Below are positions 26,004 to 33,167 of a DNA stretch of 40,250 bases, one piece after another. Made by a program: the position numbers and the translations under genes. Positions within the stretch are counted from its first letter, which is position 1, and the number at the start of each line of letters is the position of its first letter. This DNA is from Sphingorhabdus sp. Lineage in GTDB: Bacteria; Pseudomonadota; Alphaproteobacteria; Sphingomonadales; Sphingomonadaceae. The notes beneath the pieces are model-generated. The model was given only the letters and a program-made list of their open reading frames with translations, was not told the origin of the DNA and did not search any database. The stretch covers positions 1 through 40,250 of the forward strand of contig NZ_JARXAI010000050.1 in the NCBI RefSeq assembly GCF_029865925.1, written 5' to 3'.

Positions 26004-26078
26004 TGGTGCTGCTGGGGAGGATTGAACTCCCGACCTCGTCATTACCAATGACGCGCTCTACCACTGAGCTACAGCAGC
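26004..26078 (-). tRNA. tRNA-Thr (anticodon GGT)
   Basis: The complementary strand folds as a full tRNA: the 7-bp acceptor stem GCTGCTG/CAGCAGC, a D-arm with AGCTCAGTGGTAGAGC, the anticodon stem CGTCA/TGACG with loop TTGGTAA, and a T-arm GGGAG/CTCCC enclosing TTCAATC. The anticodon is GGT, reading ACC threonine codons. The 3' CCA is encoded (26004-26006). Confidence 0.96.
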
Positions 26079-26095
26079 AATACCGAAGGTGCGGC

Positions 26096-26124
26096 GCTAT
26101 GCGAAGGCTGGCGCTTAATGTCAA
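26096..26124 (-). promoter_or_regulatory. Promoter of tRNA-Thr
   Basis: On the - strand a perfect -35 box TTGACA (26119-26124) and a -10-like CATAGC (26096-26101) are 17 bases apart. They lie 18 bases before the mature tRNA 5' end, giving a short leader. The -10 matches only partly, as is common in this group. Confidence 0.6.
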
Positions 26125-26192
26125 GCGGCTTGCACCGGTGCTGCTGATTTGGCATCGCCCATGTTGTATACAGGGCCTTAAGGAGAGCAGCA

Positions 26193-26351
26193 TTGGCAAA
26201 AGATGCAGAGGATAAAGAGCGGATCAAGGCTGAGCGGTTACGCGCGGCGCTACGCGCCAATCTGCGCAGGCGAAAAGCCAGCCCGCTTAATGCCGCGTTC
26301 GATAAGACCGAGGATGCGGCTTTGGTGGAAGAGGTCGTTTCCGAATCTTGA
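26193..26351 (+). CDS. Small basic hypothetical protein (52 residues)
   Basis: A short reading frame beginning with TTG at 26193, with AAGGAGAG (26180-26187) about 5 bases upstream. The product is highly charged: it starts MAKDAEDKERIKAERLRAAL, continues with an arginine-rich segment ANLRRRKASP (about 23-32) and ends acidic (VEEVVSES). Small proteins with a similar LRxNLRRRKA segment occur widely in sphingomonads as uncharacterised proteins. No membrane segment is present. A competing frame (26203-26529) has no ribosome site and runs through a terminator. Its function is unknown. Confidence 0.7.
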   Translation: MAKDAEDKERIKAERLRAALRANLRRRKASPLNAAFDKTEDAALVEEVVSES

Positions 26352-26388
26352 GCCAGTTGTTTTAGGCAACATCACATGCATTAGGCAT

Positions 26389-26490
26389 AAAAAAAGACCC
26401 GCCGTAAAGCGGGTCTTTAAAGGAAAAGAACCTTTGTCTTTCGACAGAAAAGTCCTCGGGTCGCATGATCCGGTTATGATATCTTATAAA
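26389..26490 (-). ncRNA. Candidate small RNA of about 100 nt, leftward
   Basis: Downstream of a promoter-like pair on the - strand, the predicted transcript has two hairpins. The first (26428-26455) is capped by a GAAA tetraloop. The second (26393-26418) is a 10-bp terminator stem followed by seven Us (26389-26395 read on the - strand). No - strand coding gene lies to the right for several kilobases, so this terminator needs a local transcript. No reading frame with a ribosome site was seen. It was found by eye only; expression is untested. Confidence 0.45.
26393..26418. terminator. Rho-independent terminator, stronger leftward
   Basis: Perfect 10-bp stem AAAGACCCGC/GCGGGTCTTT with a 6-base loop. 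Seven As before it give a U7 tail on the - strand; on the + strand only three Ts follow. It can end the small + strand gene (stop at 26351) but is best suited to a - strand transcript. Confidence 0.85.
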
Positions 26491-26496
26491 GATTTG

Positions 26497-26524
26497 ATTA
26501 TATGGACTCATCAATACATTTCAG
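26497..26524 (-). promoter_or_regulatory. Promoter-like pair for the leftward small RNA
   Basis: Read on the - strand: CTGAAA (26519-26524) and a perfect TATAAT (26497-26502) separated by 16 bases. Transcription would begin near 26490 and reach the terminator after about 100 bases. A + strand TTGACA at 26530-26535 could serve pyrD but lacks a good -10. Confidence 0.45.
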
Positions 26525-26620
26525 TTTAATTGACAATTCCGGCCAAAATATCCTCAGATGGTCTTGTGCGTCGGTGCACAGGGCGTTGCACGTCGGGCGA
26601 TAGTCGTGAATAAGTCTTGA

Positions 26621-27658
26621 ATGCTTTACCAATTTTTACACCCGCTGTTGTTTAAGGCCGACGCCGAAACCGCACATAATTTGTCGATCACTGCGCTGAA
26701 ATTTGCGCCTATTCCAACACTCGGTTCGAAAAGTGATGTGCTGGCTCAGAATTTTGCAGGTTTGCGCTTTGCAAATCCTGTGGGCCTTGCGCCCGGCTAT
26801 GATAAAAATGCTCAAGTTCCGGTGGAAATATTGCGCCTTGGCTTTGGCTTTACCGAAGTAGGGACGCTCACGCCGCTGCCGCAAGAAGGCAACCCAAAGC
26901 CACGCTTGTTCCGTTTGGTTGAGGATAAAGCGGTCATCAACCGAATGGGTTTTAACAATGCAGGGCAGGATGCGGCGATTGCCCGTCTGCGCAACATACC
27001 GGACGATGCTTTAATCGGACCACTTGGTATAAACATTGGGGCAAACAAGGATAGCGCCGACCGCATCGCCGATTATGTCATTGGCGTGCGCAATATGGAA
27101 CCGCTGGCGGATTATTTGACCGTAAATATTAGCTCGCCCAACACCCCGGGGCTTCGGGCGCTGCAAGATAAAGCTGCGCTGGATGATTTGCTGGCGCAAG
27201 TGATGGCGGCGCGGGCCCAGGGTACGCCTGTGTTCTTAAAAGTCGCCCCTGACCTTCAGCCAGCCGATATCGACGATATTGTTACCGTCGCCATGTCGCG
27301 CGGTATTGCCGCCCTAATCATATCCAATACGACCATCGCACGTCCGGCGCTTGCGTCCCGCTACGCAGGAGAAGCAGGCGGCCTTTCAGGCGCGCCGTTG
27401 CGCGACATGGCGCAGCAACGTCTGGTGGACTTCCGCAAGGCAAGTGGTGGGCAAATCGGCCTCATTGGCGTTGGCGGCATCGCCTCAGCGCAAGACGCAT
27501 ATGCCCGCATCAGGGCCGGGGCTTCATTAGTGCAAATTTACAGCGCGCTTGTATATCAAGGTCCAGGTCTCGCCCGCAGGATCAATAAACAGCTGCAGAA
27601 GCTTTTGCAGGCCGACGGTTTTGTCAATATTTCGGACGCAGTCGGCGTCGATGGATAA
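26621..27658 (+). CDS. pyrD: Dihydroorotate dehydrogenase (quinone), class 2
   Basis: Catalyses the fourth step of pyrimidine synthesis, oxidising dihydroorotate to orotate with FMN and passing electrons to quinone at the inner membrane. The 345-residue protein begins with the amphipathic membrane-binding helices typical of class 2 (LYQFLHPLLFKADAETAHNL). It continues with LAPGYDKNAQ, VGTLTPLPQEGNPKPRLFRL, and the catalytic loop NISSPNTPGLR with Ser172. FMN-phosphate glycines are in IGVGGI. Length and ends match the family. The ribosome site is weak. It is followed 44 bases later by the gamma-glutamyltransferase gene. Confidence 0.97.
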   Translation: MLYQFLHPLLFKADAETAHNLSITALKFAPIPTLGSKSDVLAQNFAGLRFANPVGLAPGYDKNAQVPVEILRLGFGFTEVGTLTPLPQEGNPKPRLFRLVEDKAVINRMGFNNAGQDAAIARLRNIPDDALIGPLGINIGANKDSADRIADYVIGVRNMEPLADYLTVNISSPNTPGLRALQDKAALDDLLAQVMAARAQGTPVFLKVAPDLQPADIDDIVTVAMSRGIAALIISNTTIARPALASRYAGEAGGLSGAPLRDMAQQRLVDFRKASGGQIGLIGVGGIASAQDAYARIRAGASLVQIYSALVYQGPGLARRINKQLQKLLQADGFVNISDAVGVDG

Positions 27659-27702
27659 ATCCGCGCTTGGCTTTGCATAGGTTAGGAGGCTAGGTTGATC
27701 CT

Positions 27703-29448
27703 ATGAAAAAAACATTGTTCGCGATCACGGCGTTGGCCGTATTTTTTGCCCAGCCTGTTGCCGCTGAAAATATAGGCGTAACGTCGTCGGCTGACCCGCG
27801 CGTCACGGATGCGGGGATGGAGATGCTGCGCCAGGGTGGCTCCGCTGCGGACGCTGCTATGGCTATGATGCTAACGCTGACGGTGGTTGAACCGCAATCC
27901 AGCGGCATTGGTGGCGGCGGCTTCCTGCTGTATCAGGATAATGCCAAGGGCATATTGTCAACGATCAATGGCCGCGAGACTGCGCCAGCCGCAGCAACTT
28001 CGGACAGGTTCGTTGGGCCGAATGGCAAGCCGCTTGGTTTTCTTGAGGCGTTTCAGGGTGGCCGGTCTGTTGGCGTACCTGGCAATGTACAGCTGATGGC
28101 GCAAGCGCACCAAAAATGGGGCAAACTGCCTTGGGCAACGATATTCAAACCCGCCATTCGGCTCTCGCAGAAGGGTTTCATTGTTAACAAGACGCTTGAA
28201 TCGCGCTTGGCGGCTATTCAGGGGCTTTGGCCTAATTTTGATGAAGCGCGCACGACATATTGGCGGGATGGAAAGCCTTTAAAAGCAGGGATGACGTTTA
28301 AAAATCCCAAACTTGCGGCAACCTTGGCGCTGCTGGCCAAAAAAGGGTCGGATGCGTTTTACACCGGGCCGATCGCTAGCCAGATTGTATATGCCGTCAC
28401 CACGAGCAAACTTAGCCCCGGCGACATGACGATGACTGATCTTGCGCAATATCGCGCCAAGGAACAGCAAGCGGTGTGCGCACCCTATCGTGTATATGTA
28501 GTTTGCGGCATGGCGCCGCCGTCATCCGGTGCCACGACTGTGCTTCAGATCTTGGGCACTCTGCAACGCTTTGACCTGAGCGCGATCGGCAAGGACAGTC
28601 CGCAAAGCTGGTATTTGATTGGCCAAGCGATGCAGCTTGCTTATGCTGACCGGGAAAAATATCTGGGTGATGATGCGTTTGTAAACGTGCCGGTCGCAGG
28701 GCTTCTGAACCCTGAATATATCAAAGAGCGCTCTGCATTGATTGACCCCGAAAAGGCACGTGCCGATTATCCTGCGGGTAACCCGCCCGGCGCCGCCCCA
28801 CGCACGGCCGCTATTTCAAGCGAAGTTGCTGGCACGACGCACTTCACGGCGGTCGACAAAAATGGAAACATTGCCAACATGACCTCCACGATTGAAGGTC
28901 CCTTTGGCAGCCAATTGATGGCCGGCGGCTTTTTCCTGAACAATGAACTGACCGACTTCACCTTTGCGCCCGAAAAGGACGGGGCGCCGGTGGCTAACCG
29001 CGTAGTAGGGGGCAAACGGCCTTTGTCGTCAATGGCGCCCACGGTCGTGTTTGATCGCGACGGCCGTGCCGTGCTTGCCTTAGGTTCAGCCGGTGGCAAA
29101 CGCATTATCATGCATGTCACCAAGACGCTGATTGGTGTAATTGAGTTTGGCCTTCCCCTCCAACAGGCGATTGATTTGCCGAACATGTATTTTGGCGGCG
29201 GTGGCCTTGAGGTTGAACAGAATAGCATGTTGTCCGCCATGGCCGACGGACTTGGTAAATTTGGACAAAAGGTTCGTCCGGTCGATCTGGGTTCAAAGGT
29301 CAATGGTGCGCAGCGTATTGGTAATAGCTGGACAGGTGCTGCCGACCCGCGCAGTGAAGGTACGTCGGCGACTATAGACGCCAATGGCAAGGTAAAAGTG
29401 ACCGTGCCAAGGTCAATTGACGAAGCGCCTACGGAGGATGTCGGTTGA
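27703..29448 (+). CDS. ggt: Gamma-glutamyltransferase (periplasmic)
   Basis: An N-terminal-nucleophile hydrolase that cleaves gamma-glutamyl bonds such as in glutathione and transfers or hydrolyses the glutamyl group in the periplasm. The 581-residue precursor has a signal peptide (KKTLFAITALAVFFAQPVAA, cut near residue 21). It has the glutamate-binding arginine in NGRETAP (Arg91). The self-cleavage site is GTTHFTAVD, so Thr378 would become the first residue of the small subunit. PLSSMAPTVV and GSAGGKRI form the oxyanion region. AGGAGG at 27684-27689 lies 13 bases before the ATG, somewhat long. It is probably transcribed with pyrD or alone. Confidence 0.94.
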   Translation: MKKTLFAITALAVFFAQPVAAENIGVTSSADPRVTDAGMEMLRQGGSAADAAMAMMLTLTVVEPQSSGIGGGGFLLYQDNAKGILSTINGRETAPAAATSDRFVGPNGKPLGFLEAFQGGRSVGVPGNVQLMAQAHQKWGKLPWATIFKPAIRLSQKGFIVNKTLESRLAAIQGLWPNFDEARTTYWRDGKPLKAGMTFKNPKLAATLALLAKKGSDAFYTGPIASQIVYAVTTSKLSPGDMTMTDLAQYRAKEQQAVCAPYRVYVVCGMAPPSSGATTVLQILGTLQRFDLSAIGKDSPQSWYLIGQAMQLAYADREKYLGDDAFVNVPVAGLLNPEYIKERSALIDPEKARADYPAGNPPGAAPRTAAISSEVAGTTHFTAVDKNGNIANMTSTIEGPFGSQLMAGGFFLNNELTDFTFAPEKDGAPVANRVVGGKRPLSSMAPTVVFDRDGRAVLALGSAGGKRIIMHVTKTLIGVIEFGLPLQQAIDLPNMYFGGGGLEVEQNSMLSAMADGLGKFGQKVRPVDLGSKVNGAQRIGNSWTGAADPRSEGTSATIDANGKVKVTVPRSIDEAPTEDVG

Positions 29449-29542
29449 TAGCGACGGCACGTTGCGTCGAACCCATTTGCGCGCTAGCATAATGAGATAT
29501 AGGTCGGACAGTGGGCCGTATGGAGTTCCTTAGGAGAGAATA

Positions 29543-31354
29543 GTGGCTGCCGAGCAATTCGACGATTTTGACAGCTTCCCCAACCTTGTAACGATGTTTT
29601 TTGCACGTGCGCGACATCGTGGTGACGCCCCGTTTTTATGGGCAAAGCATGATGGTGCGTGGCAATCCATCAGCTGGTCGGACGTCGCCCGACAAGTTGC
29701 CGCTTTTGCAAAATCGCTGCGTCAGCTGGGTCTGGAAAAGGGCGACCGCGTCATGCTGGTTTCCGAAAACCGGCCCGAATGGTGCATCGCGGATTTGGGC
29801 ATAATGGCGGCAGGATGCGTGACCGTGCCGACATATGTGACCAACACCGAGCGCGACCATCAGCATATCTTGGACAACAGCGAAGCGCGCGCGGTTGTCG
29901 TGTCTACGGCAAAGCTGGCCAAGACATTGATGCCGGCGGCCTTACGGTCGTCGCAAGCCGAGTTCATCATCACCATGGAGCCGCAGCCAGCGATGCAACA
30001 TGGGCAGTTGTCGTTGCACCACTGGTCCAGCATGGTGAACGGCACCGATGCAGATGTGCGTGCCAGTGAAGCCGCCATGGCTTCGGTAACGCGCGATGAT
30101 TTGGCGTGTATTATCTACACCAGCGGTACTGGCGGTGCCCCGCGTGGCGTTATGCAGCAGCATGGCGCGATCTTGCACAATGCCGATGGCGCCGCTGCGG
30201 TTTTGCGCGAGGATTTTGGGCTCGACGAAGAGGAGGTTTTCTTGTCCTTCCTGCCCTTGTCACATGCCTATGAACATAGCGGTGGGCAGTTTCTCCCCAT
30301 CGGGGTCGGCGCGCAGATTTATTATGCCGAAGGGTTGGAAAAGCTGGCCTTGAACATAGAAGAGACGCGACCAACGGTCATGGTTGTCGTTCCCCGGCTA
30401 TTTGAGGTGTTGCGCCAGCGAATGATCAAGGCAGTCGAGAAGCAGGGCAAGTTTCCAAGCTATCTGCTCGACAAGGCGCTCACTATTGGCGAGCGTGATT
30501 ATTCCGGCCGCAAACGTCTAAGCGATGCGCCGATGCGTTTGCTTTTATCGCGCACAATCAAGCCAAAGATTCAAGGTCGCTTTGGTGGCCGAATGAAGGC
30601 GATGGTTTCCGGTGGCGCGCCGCTGAATCCCGACATTGGCGTGTTTTTCCAGTCCTTGGGCATTACCTTGCTGCAAGGCTATGGTCAGACTGAGTCCGGC
30701 CCGGTTATCAGCTGCAACCGGCCCAAAGCTGGTATCAAGATGGACACTGTTGGTCCGCCGCTGAAAAACACTGAGGTCAAAATTGCCGAGGATGGTGAAA
30801 TTTTGGTGCGCGGTCCTTTGGTGATGAAGGGATATTGGCGCAACAAGGCCGAAACTGACCGCGTCATAAAAGACGGATGGCTGCACACTGGCGATATCGG
30901 CCATATCGATCATCGCGGCCGAATTGCCATTACGGACCGCAAAAAAGACCTGATCATAAATGACAAGGGCGACAACATAGCACCGCAAAAGATCGAGGGT
31001 ATGCTGACGCTTCAGCCTGAGATTTTGCAAGCGATGGTGTCAGGTGACAAGCGCCCGTATATTGTCGGGCTGATCGTCCCTGACCCCGAATGGGCGGTGG
31101 AATGGGCGCATGGGCAGGACATTAAATTTGATTTTACCGAGCTGCAAGCCAATCCGCAGTTCCGCGCCGCTGTGCGCTCTGCAGTTGACCGCGTAAACGC
31201 AGACGTCTCCGTGACTGAAAAGGTACGCCAGTTCGAATTTACCGATGAACCGTTTTCAATCGAGAATGGCGAAATGACGCCGAGCATGAAAATCCGGCGT
31301 CATATCATTCGCGAGCGTTACACGGCGCGCGTCAATGCCATGTACAAGGATTAA
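29543..31354 (+). CDS. AMP-dependent long-chain fatty-acid--CoA ligase
   Basis: Activates a carboxylic acid, probably a long-chain fatty acid, to its acyl-CoA through an acyl-adenylate. The 603-residue protein has the ATP loop YTSGTGGAPRGVM (192-204, with Gly and Arg at positions that are usually Thr and Lys), the GYGQTESGPV motif, the WLHTGDIG segment, and a C-terminal domain with DRKKDLIINDKGDNIAPQKIE. This matches the FACS/FadD-type family rather than short-chain acetyl-CoA synthetases. The GTG start at 29543 follows AGGAG at 6 bases. Its stop overlaps the convergent tlyA stop by 4 bases. Confidence 0.92.
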   Translation: MAAEQFDDFDSFPNLVTMFFARARHRGDAPFLWAKHDGAWQSISWSDVARQVAAFAKSLRQLGLEKGDRVMLVSENRPEWCIADLGIMAAGCVTVPTYVTNTERDHQHILDNSEARAVVVSTAKLAKTLMPAALRSSQAEFIITMEPQPAMQHGQLSLHHWSSMVNGTDADVRASEAAMASVTRDDLACIIYTSGTGGAPRGVMQQHGAILHNADGAAAVLREDFGLDEEEVFLSFLPLSHAYEHSGGQFLPIGVGAQIYYAEGLEKLALNIEETRPTVMVVVPRLFEVLRQRMIKAVEKQGKFPSYLLDKALTIGERDYSGRKRLSDAPMRLLLSRTIKPKIQGRFGGRMKAMVSGGAPLNPDIGVFFQSLGITLLQGYGQTESGPVISCNRPKAGIKMDTVGPPLKNTEVKIAEDGEILVRGPLVMKGYWRNKAETDRVIKDGWLHTGDIGHIDHRGRIAITDRKKDLIINDKGDNIAPQKIEGMLTLQPEILQAMVSGDKRPYIVGLIVPDPEWAVEWAHGQDIKFDFTELQANPQFRAAVRSAVDRVNADVSVTEKVRQFEFTDEPFSIENGEMTPSMKIRRHIIRERYTARVNAMYKD

Positions 31355-32124
31355 GCAAGGTGCTGTAGTTTGACGATGGGTTCTAAGTTATTCTGCGCCC
31401 ATGCCAAAAATTCAACATTGCCTTGCGGCCCGGTGATGGGGCTGGTGGTGAGTTCGTGCACTGTCCAATTTTTTTCGACCAACCACATTTTAATCTCGTT
31501 GCAAACGCGTGCGTGGACGTCTGGGTCCCTGACCACACCGCCTTTGCCAACTTCTTCGCGGCCCGCCTCAAACTGGGGCTTGATGAGCGCAATCAACTGC
31601 GCCCCAGTCTTTGCAAAAGTGAGCGGCCGATCGAGCACTTTGGCAAGCCCGATGAAGCTTGCATCGCATACGATGAGGTCGACGGGTTCTGGTATATGCG
31701 CTTCGGTTAAAATACGTGCGCTCGTCTGTTCATGGACGATTACCCGGGGGTCTTGGCGTAGCTTCCACGCCAACTGGTTTGTGCCGCTATCGACAGCATA
31801 GACGCGCGCCGCGCCATGTGTAAGCAGCACATCGGTAAAGCCACCGGTTGATGAACCGACGTCGATTGCAACATTGCCGGTCACATCGATCGCGAAGACC
31901 TCAAGCGCATGTGCGAGCTTGATACCGCCGCGGGAGACCCATGGGTGGTCGCTGCCTCGAACGCTGATGTCCGCATCCTCGGCGATTTGCTGTCCTGGCT
32001 TTTGCGCTTTTGCTTCACCAATATAGACATGGCCAGCCATCACCAGCGCCTGCGCGCGGGTCTTGCTTTCGGCAAGGCCGCGATCAACGATCATCTGATC
32101 CAGTCGTGTTTTTTTGGTCGCCAT
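31351..32124 (-). CDS. tlyA: TlyA-family rRNA 2'-O-methyltransferase
   Basis: S-adenosylmethionine-dependent methyltransferase that modifies 16S and/or 23S rRNA ribose; older annotations call the family hemolysin A. The 257 residues begin with an S4 RNA-binding domain (RLDQMIVDRGLAESKTRAQ, 7-25) followed by an FtsJ-like domain. There, PWVSRGGIKL contains the catalytic Lys69, AIDVGSSTGGFTDVL (86-100) binds SAM, and VCDASFIGL is the acidic motif. The ATG at 32124 is chosen because the S4 domain begins right after it; a start at 32175 would add 17 unrelated residues and overlap the divergent gene. Only 49 bases separate it from the divergent lipoprotein gene. Confidence 0.93.
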   Translation of the reverse strand: MATKKTRLDQMIVDRGLAESKTRAQALVMAGHVYIGEAKAQKPGQQIAEDADISVRGSDHPWVSRGGIKLAHALEVFAIDVTGNVAIDVGSSTGGFTDVLLTHGAARVYAVDSGTNQLAWKLRQDPRVIVHEQTSARILTEAHIPEPVDLIVCDASFIGLAKVLDRPLTFAKTGAQLIALIKPQFEAGREEVGKGGVVRDPDVHARVCNEIKMWLVEKNWTVHELTTSPITGPQGNVEFLAWAQNNLEPIVKLQHLA

Positions 32125-32173
32125 GTCGCAACACGCTAGCGGACCGAAGGGGATTTGGCCATAAGACAACATC

Positions 32174-32701
32174 ATGCAAACCCGTCACCTGACCCTTTTC
32201 GCCATGTTGGCGCTCGCCGCGTGCGTTTCGCCACCCCCTCCACCTGCGCCAAAGACAGTATCCGCGCCTCCGGGCGCTGCTGCAATGGCCCCAGCGCCTG
32301 CATTGACGGGTGATTGGAATGACTGGCCTTTCACGCCCGGGGATTGGACCTATAGCCGCGACAGCCGGGGTTCAGTTGGACAGTTCGGAGTTCTGGGTCG
32401 AACGGCAATGCTTAGCTTGCGTTGCGATATGCAGACGCGGCGCGTCACTTTGTCGCGAGAGGCATCGGCGCCGGCACAGCATATGGTCATACGGACGTCG
32501 TCAATGACAAAGCAGTTGCCCGCCCAGCTAACTGGCGGAATGCACGCTTATGTTGCGGCAGAAATTATGACGAACGATCCGATTTTGGATGCCATGGCTT
32601 TTAGCCGCGGGCGGATATTGGTCGAAGCAGATGGGCAGCAGCCCGTTATCCTGCCATCATGGGCCGAAATTGCGCGCATTATTGAAGATTGTCGAGGATG
32701 A
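32174..32701 (+). CDS. Hypothetical proline-rich lipoprotein (175 residues)
   Basis: A small predicted lipoprotein: signal peptide ending in the lipobox LAAC, with Cys17 as the lipid-attachment residue, followed by a flexible segment of prolines and alanines (VSPPPPPAPK to about residue 44). The remaining part (GDWNDWPFTPGDWTYSRDSR onward) looks like a single globular domain of unknown type, probably on the periplasmic side of a membrane. It lacks recognisable enzyme motifs. It is divergent from tlyA. A weak 6-bp hairpin without a T run follows the stop (32708-32724). No function can be assigned. Confidence 0.8.
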   Translation: MQTRHLTLFAMLALAACVSPPPPPAPKTVSAPPGAAAMAPAPALTGDWNDWPFTPGDWTYSRDSRGSVGQFGVLGRTAMLSLRCDMQTRRVTLSREASAPAQHMVIRTSSMTKQLPAQLTGGMHAYVAAEIMTNDPILDAMAFSRGRILVEADGQQPVILPSWAEIARIIEDCRG

Positions 32702-32754
32702 TTTGAAGCGGCATATATTGCCGCGCAGAACCCCAATTCTTAAACGAAAAAAAA

Positions 32755-32760
32755 TATAAT
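32755..32760 (+). promoter_or_regulatory. Perfect TATAAT -10 box upstream of the structured RNA unit
   Basis: TATAAT follows a run of As about 58 bases before the first start codon of the small unit. No good -35 is present at 16-18 bases. If used, transcription would begin near 32767. Confidence 0.35.
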
Positions 32761-32818
32761 TCAAGACTTGTTTAACACTGCGGATTGATTCAATTTCAGT
32801 CCTGCGGAGGGCAGATAT

Positions 32819-32920
32819 ATGTTTGAAGCACGCAAATTCCATTCAACGAAAGGAGGTGATCCGATGTCTCATGGTTCAGTTAAGAGGTCGGATAATTCCG
32901 TTCGGGAGATCGGCCGCTGA
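32819..32920 (+). CDS. Tiny ORF with two in-frame starts (33 or 18 residues)
   Basis: The longer form starts at 32819 (MFEARKFHST...), with GGAGGG at 32806-32811 upstream. The shorter form starts at 32864 (MSHGSVKRSDNSVREIGR) directly after the 14-base extended Shine-Dalgarno sequence, with 7 bases from GGAGG to the ATG, which is near optimal. The two share one frame and stop at 32918-32920. The peptide is basic and has no recognised domain. The stop codon lies in the first downstream hairpin. It may be a real micropeptide or a leader peptide whose translation alters the RNA fold. No homolog is known to me. Confidence 0.4.
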   Translation: MFEARKFHSTKGGDPMSHGSVKRSDNSVREIGR

Positions 32921-32993
32921 GCACATCAGCGATGCCGCTCACGGCATGAAAGCAACTTCCGGCAGCGGGCGTCCGACCGCTGACCCATGTTTA

Positions 32994-33025
32994 AGGGCCG
33001 CTGATTCAATACAGCGGCCCTTTTC
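32994..33025 (+). terminator. Strong Rho-independent terminator
   Basis: Perfect 10-bp stem AGGGCCGCTG/CAGCGGCCCT (32994-33003 with 33012-33021), 8-base loop, then TTTT. It lies about 145 bases before sppA and ends the short structured unit. Confidence 0.88.
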
Positions 33026-33167
33026 TAGATTTATTGTTCCGATATCATGCGGTGCATACGGCGAACCGATCGTCATTCTTGCCATGCAAAGCTTTTTGTC
33101 GAACAATGGTGGCATATTGTGATGGAATGCCTACATCAGTCACTCGGGCTTTTAGGATATTGATAAC

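Larger units (their letters stand above)
32805..33025 (+). ncRNA. Structured short transcript with an extended 16S-complementary site
   Basis: The unit holds AAAGGAGGTGATCC (about 32849-32862), a perfect 14-base complement to the usual 3' end of bacterial 16S rRNA. It is followed by a tiny ORF and then hairpins in tandem: 32915-32920/32926-32931, 32932-32937/32942-32947, 32963-32968/32977-32982 and the terminator 32994-33021. GGCCGCTGA occurs twice (32912-32920 and 32996-33004), so alternative pairings that open the terminator are possible. This may be an sRNA, a translated leader or an attenuator for sppA. No known family was recognised. Confidence 0.5.

Noticed and set aside
25749-26048. 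A - strand frame of 99 codons across the end of the E1 gene and tRNA-Thr
   Set aside because: It overlaps both a coding 3' end and most of a tRNA gene and has no recognisable domain.
26203-26529. A + strand frame of 108 codons beside tRNA-Thr
   Set aside because: It overlaps the better supported 52-residue gene in another frame and crosses the terminator at 26393-26418.
29452-29469. CGACG/CGTCG inverted repeat after the gamma-glutamyltransferase gene
   Set aside because: Only 5 bp with no T run; too weak to call a terminator.
32823-33122. A + strand frame of 99 codons in the spacer upstream of sppA
   Set aside because: It starts with TTG without a suitable ribosome site, is in another frame from the well-placed start at 32864, and runs through a strong terminator.
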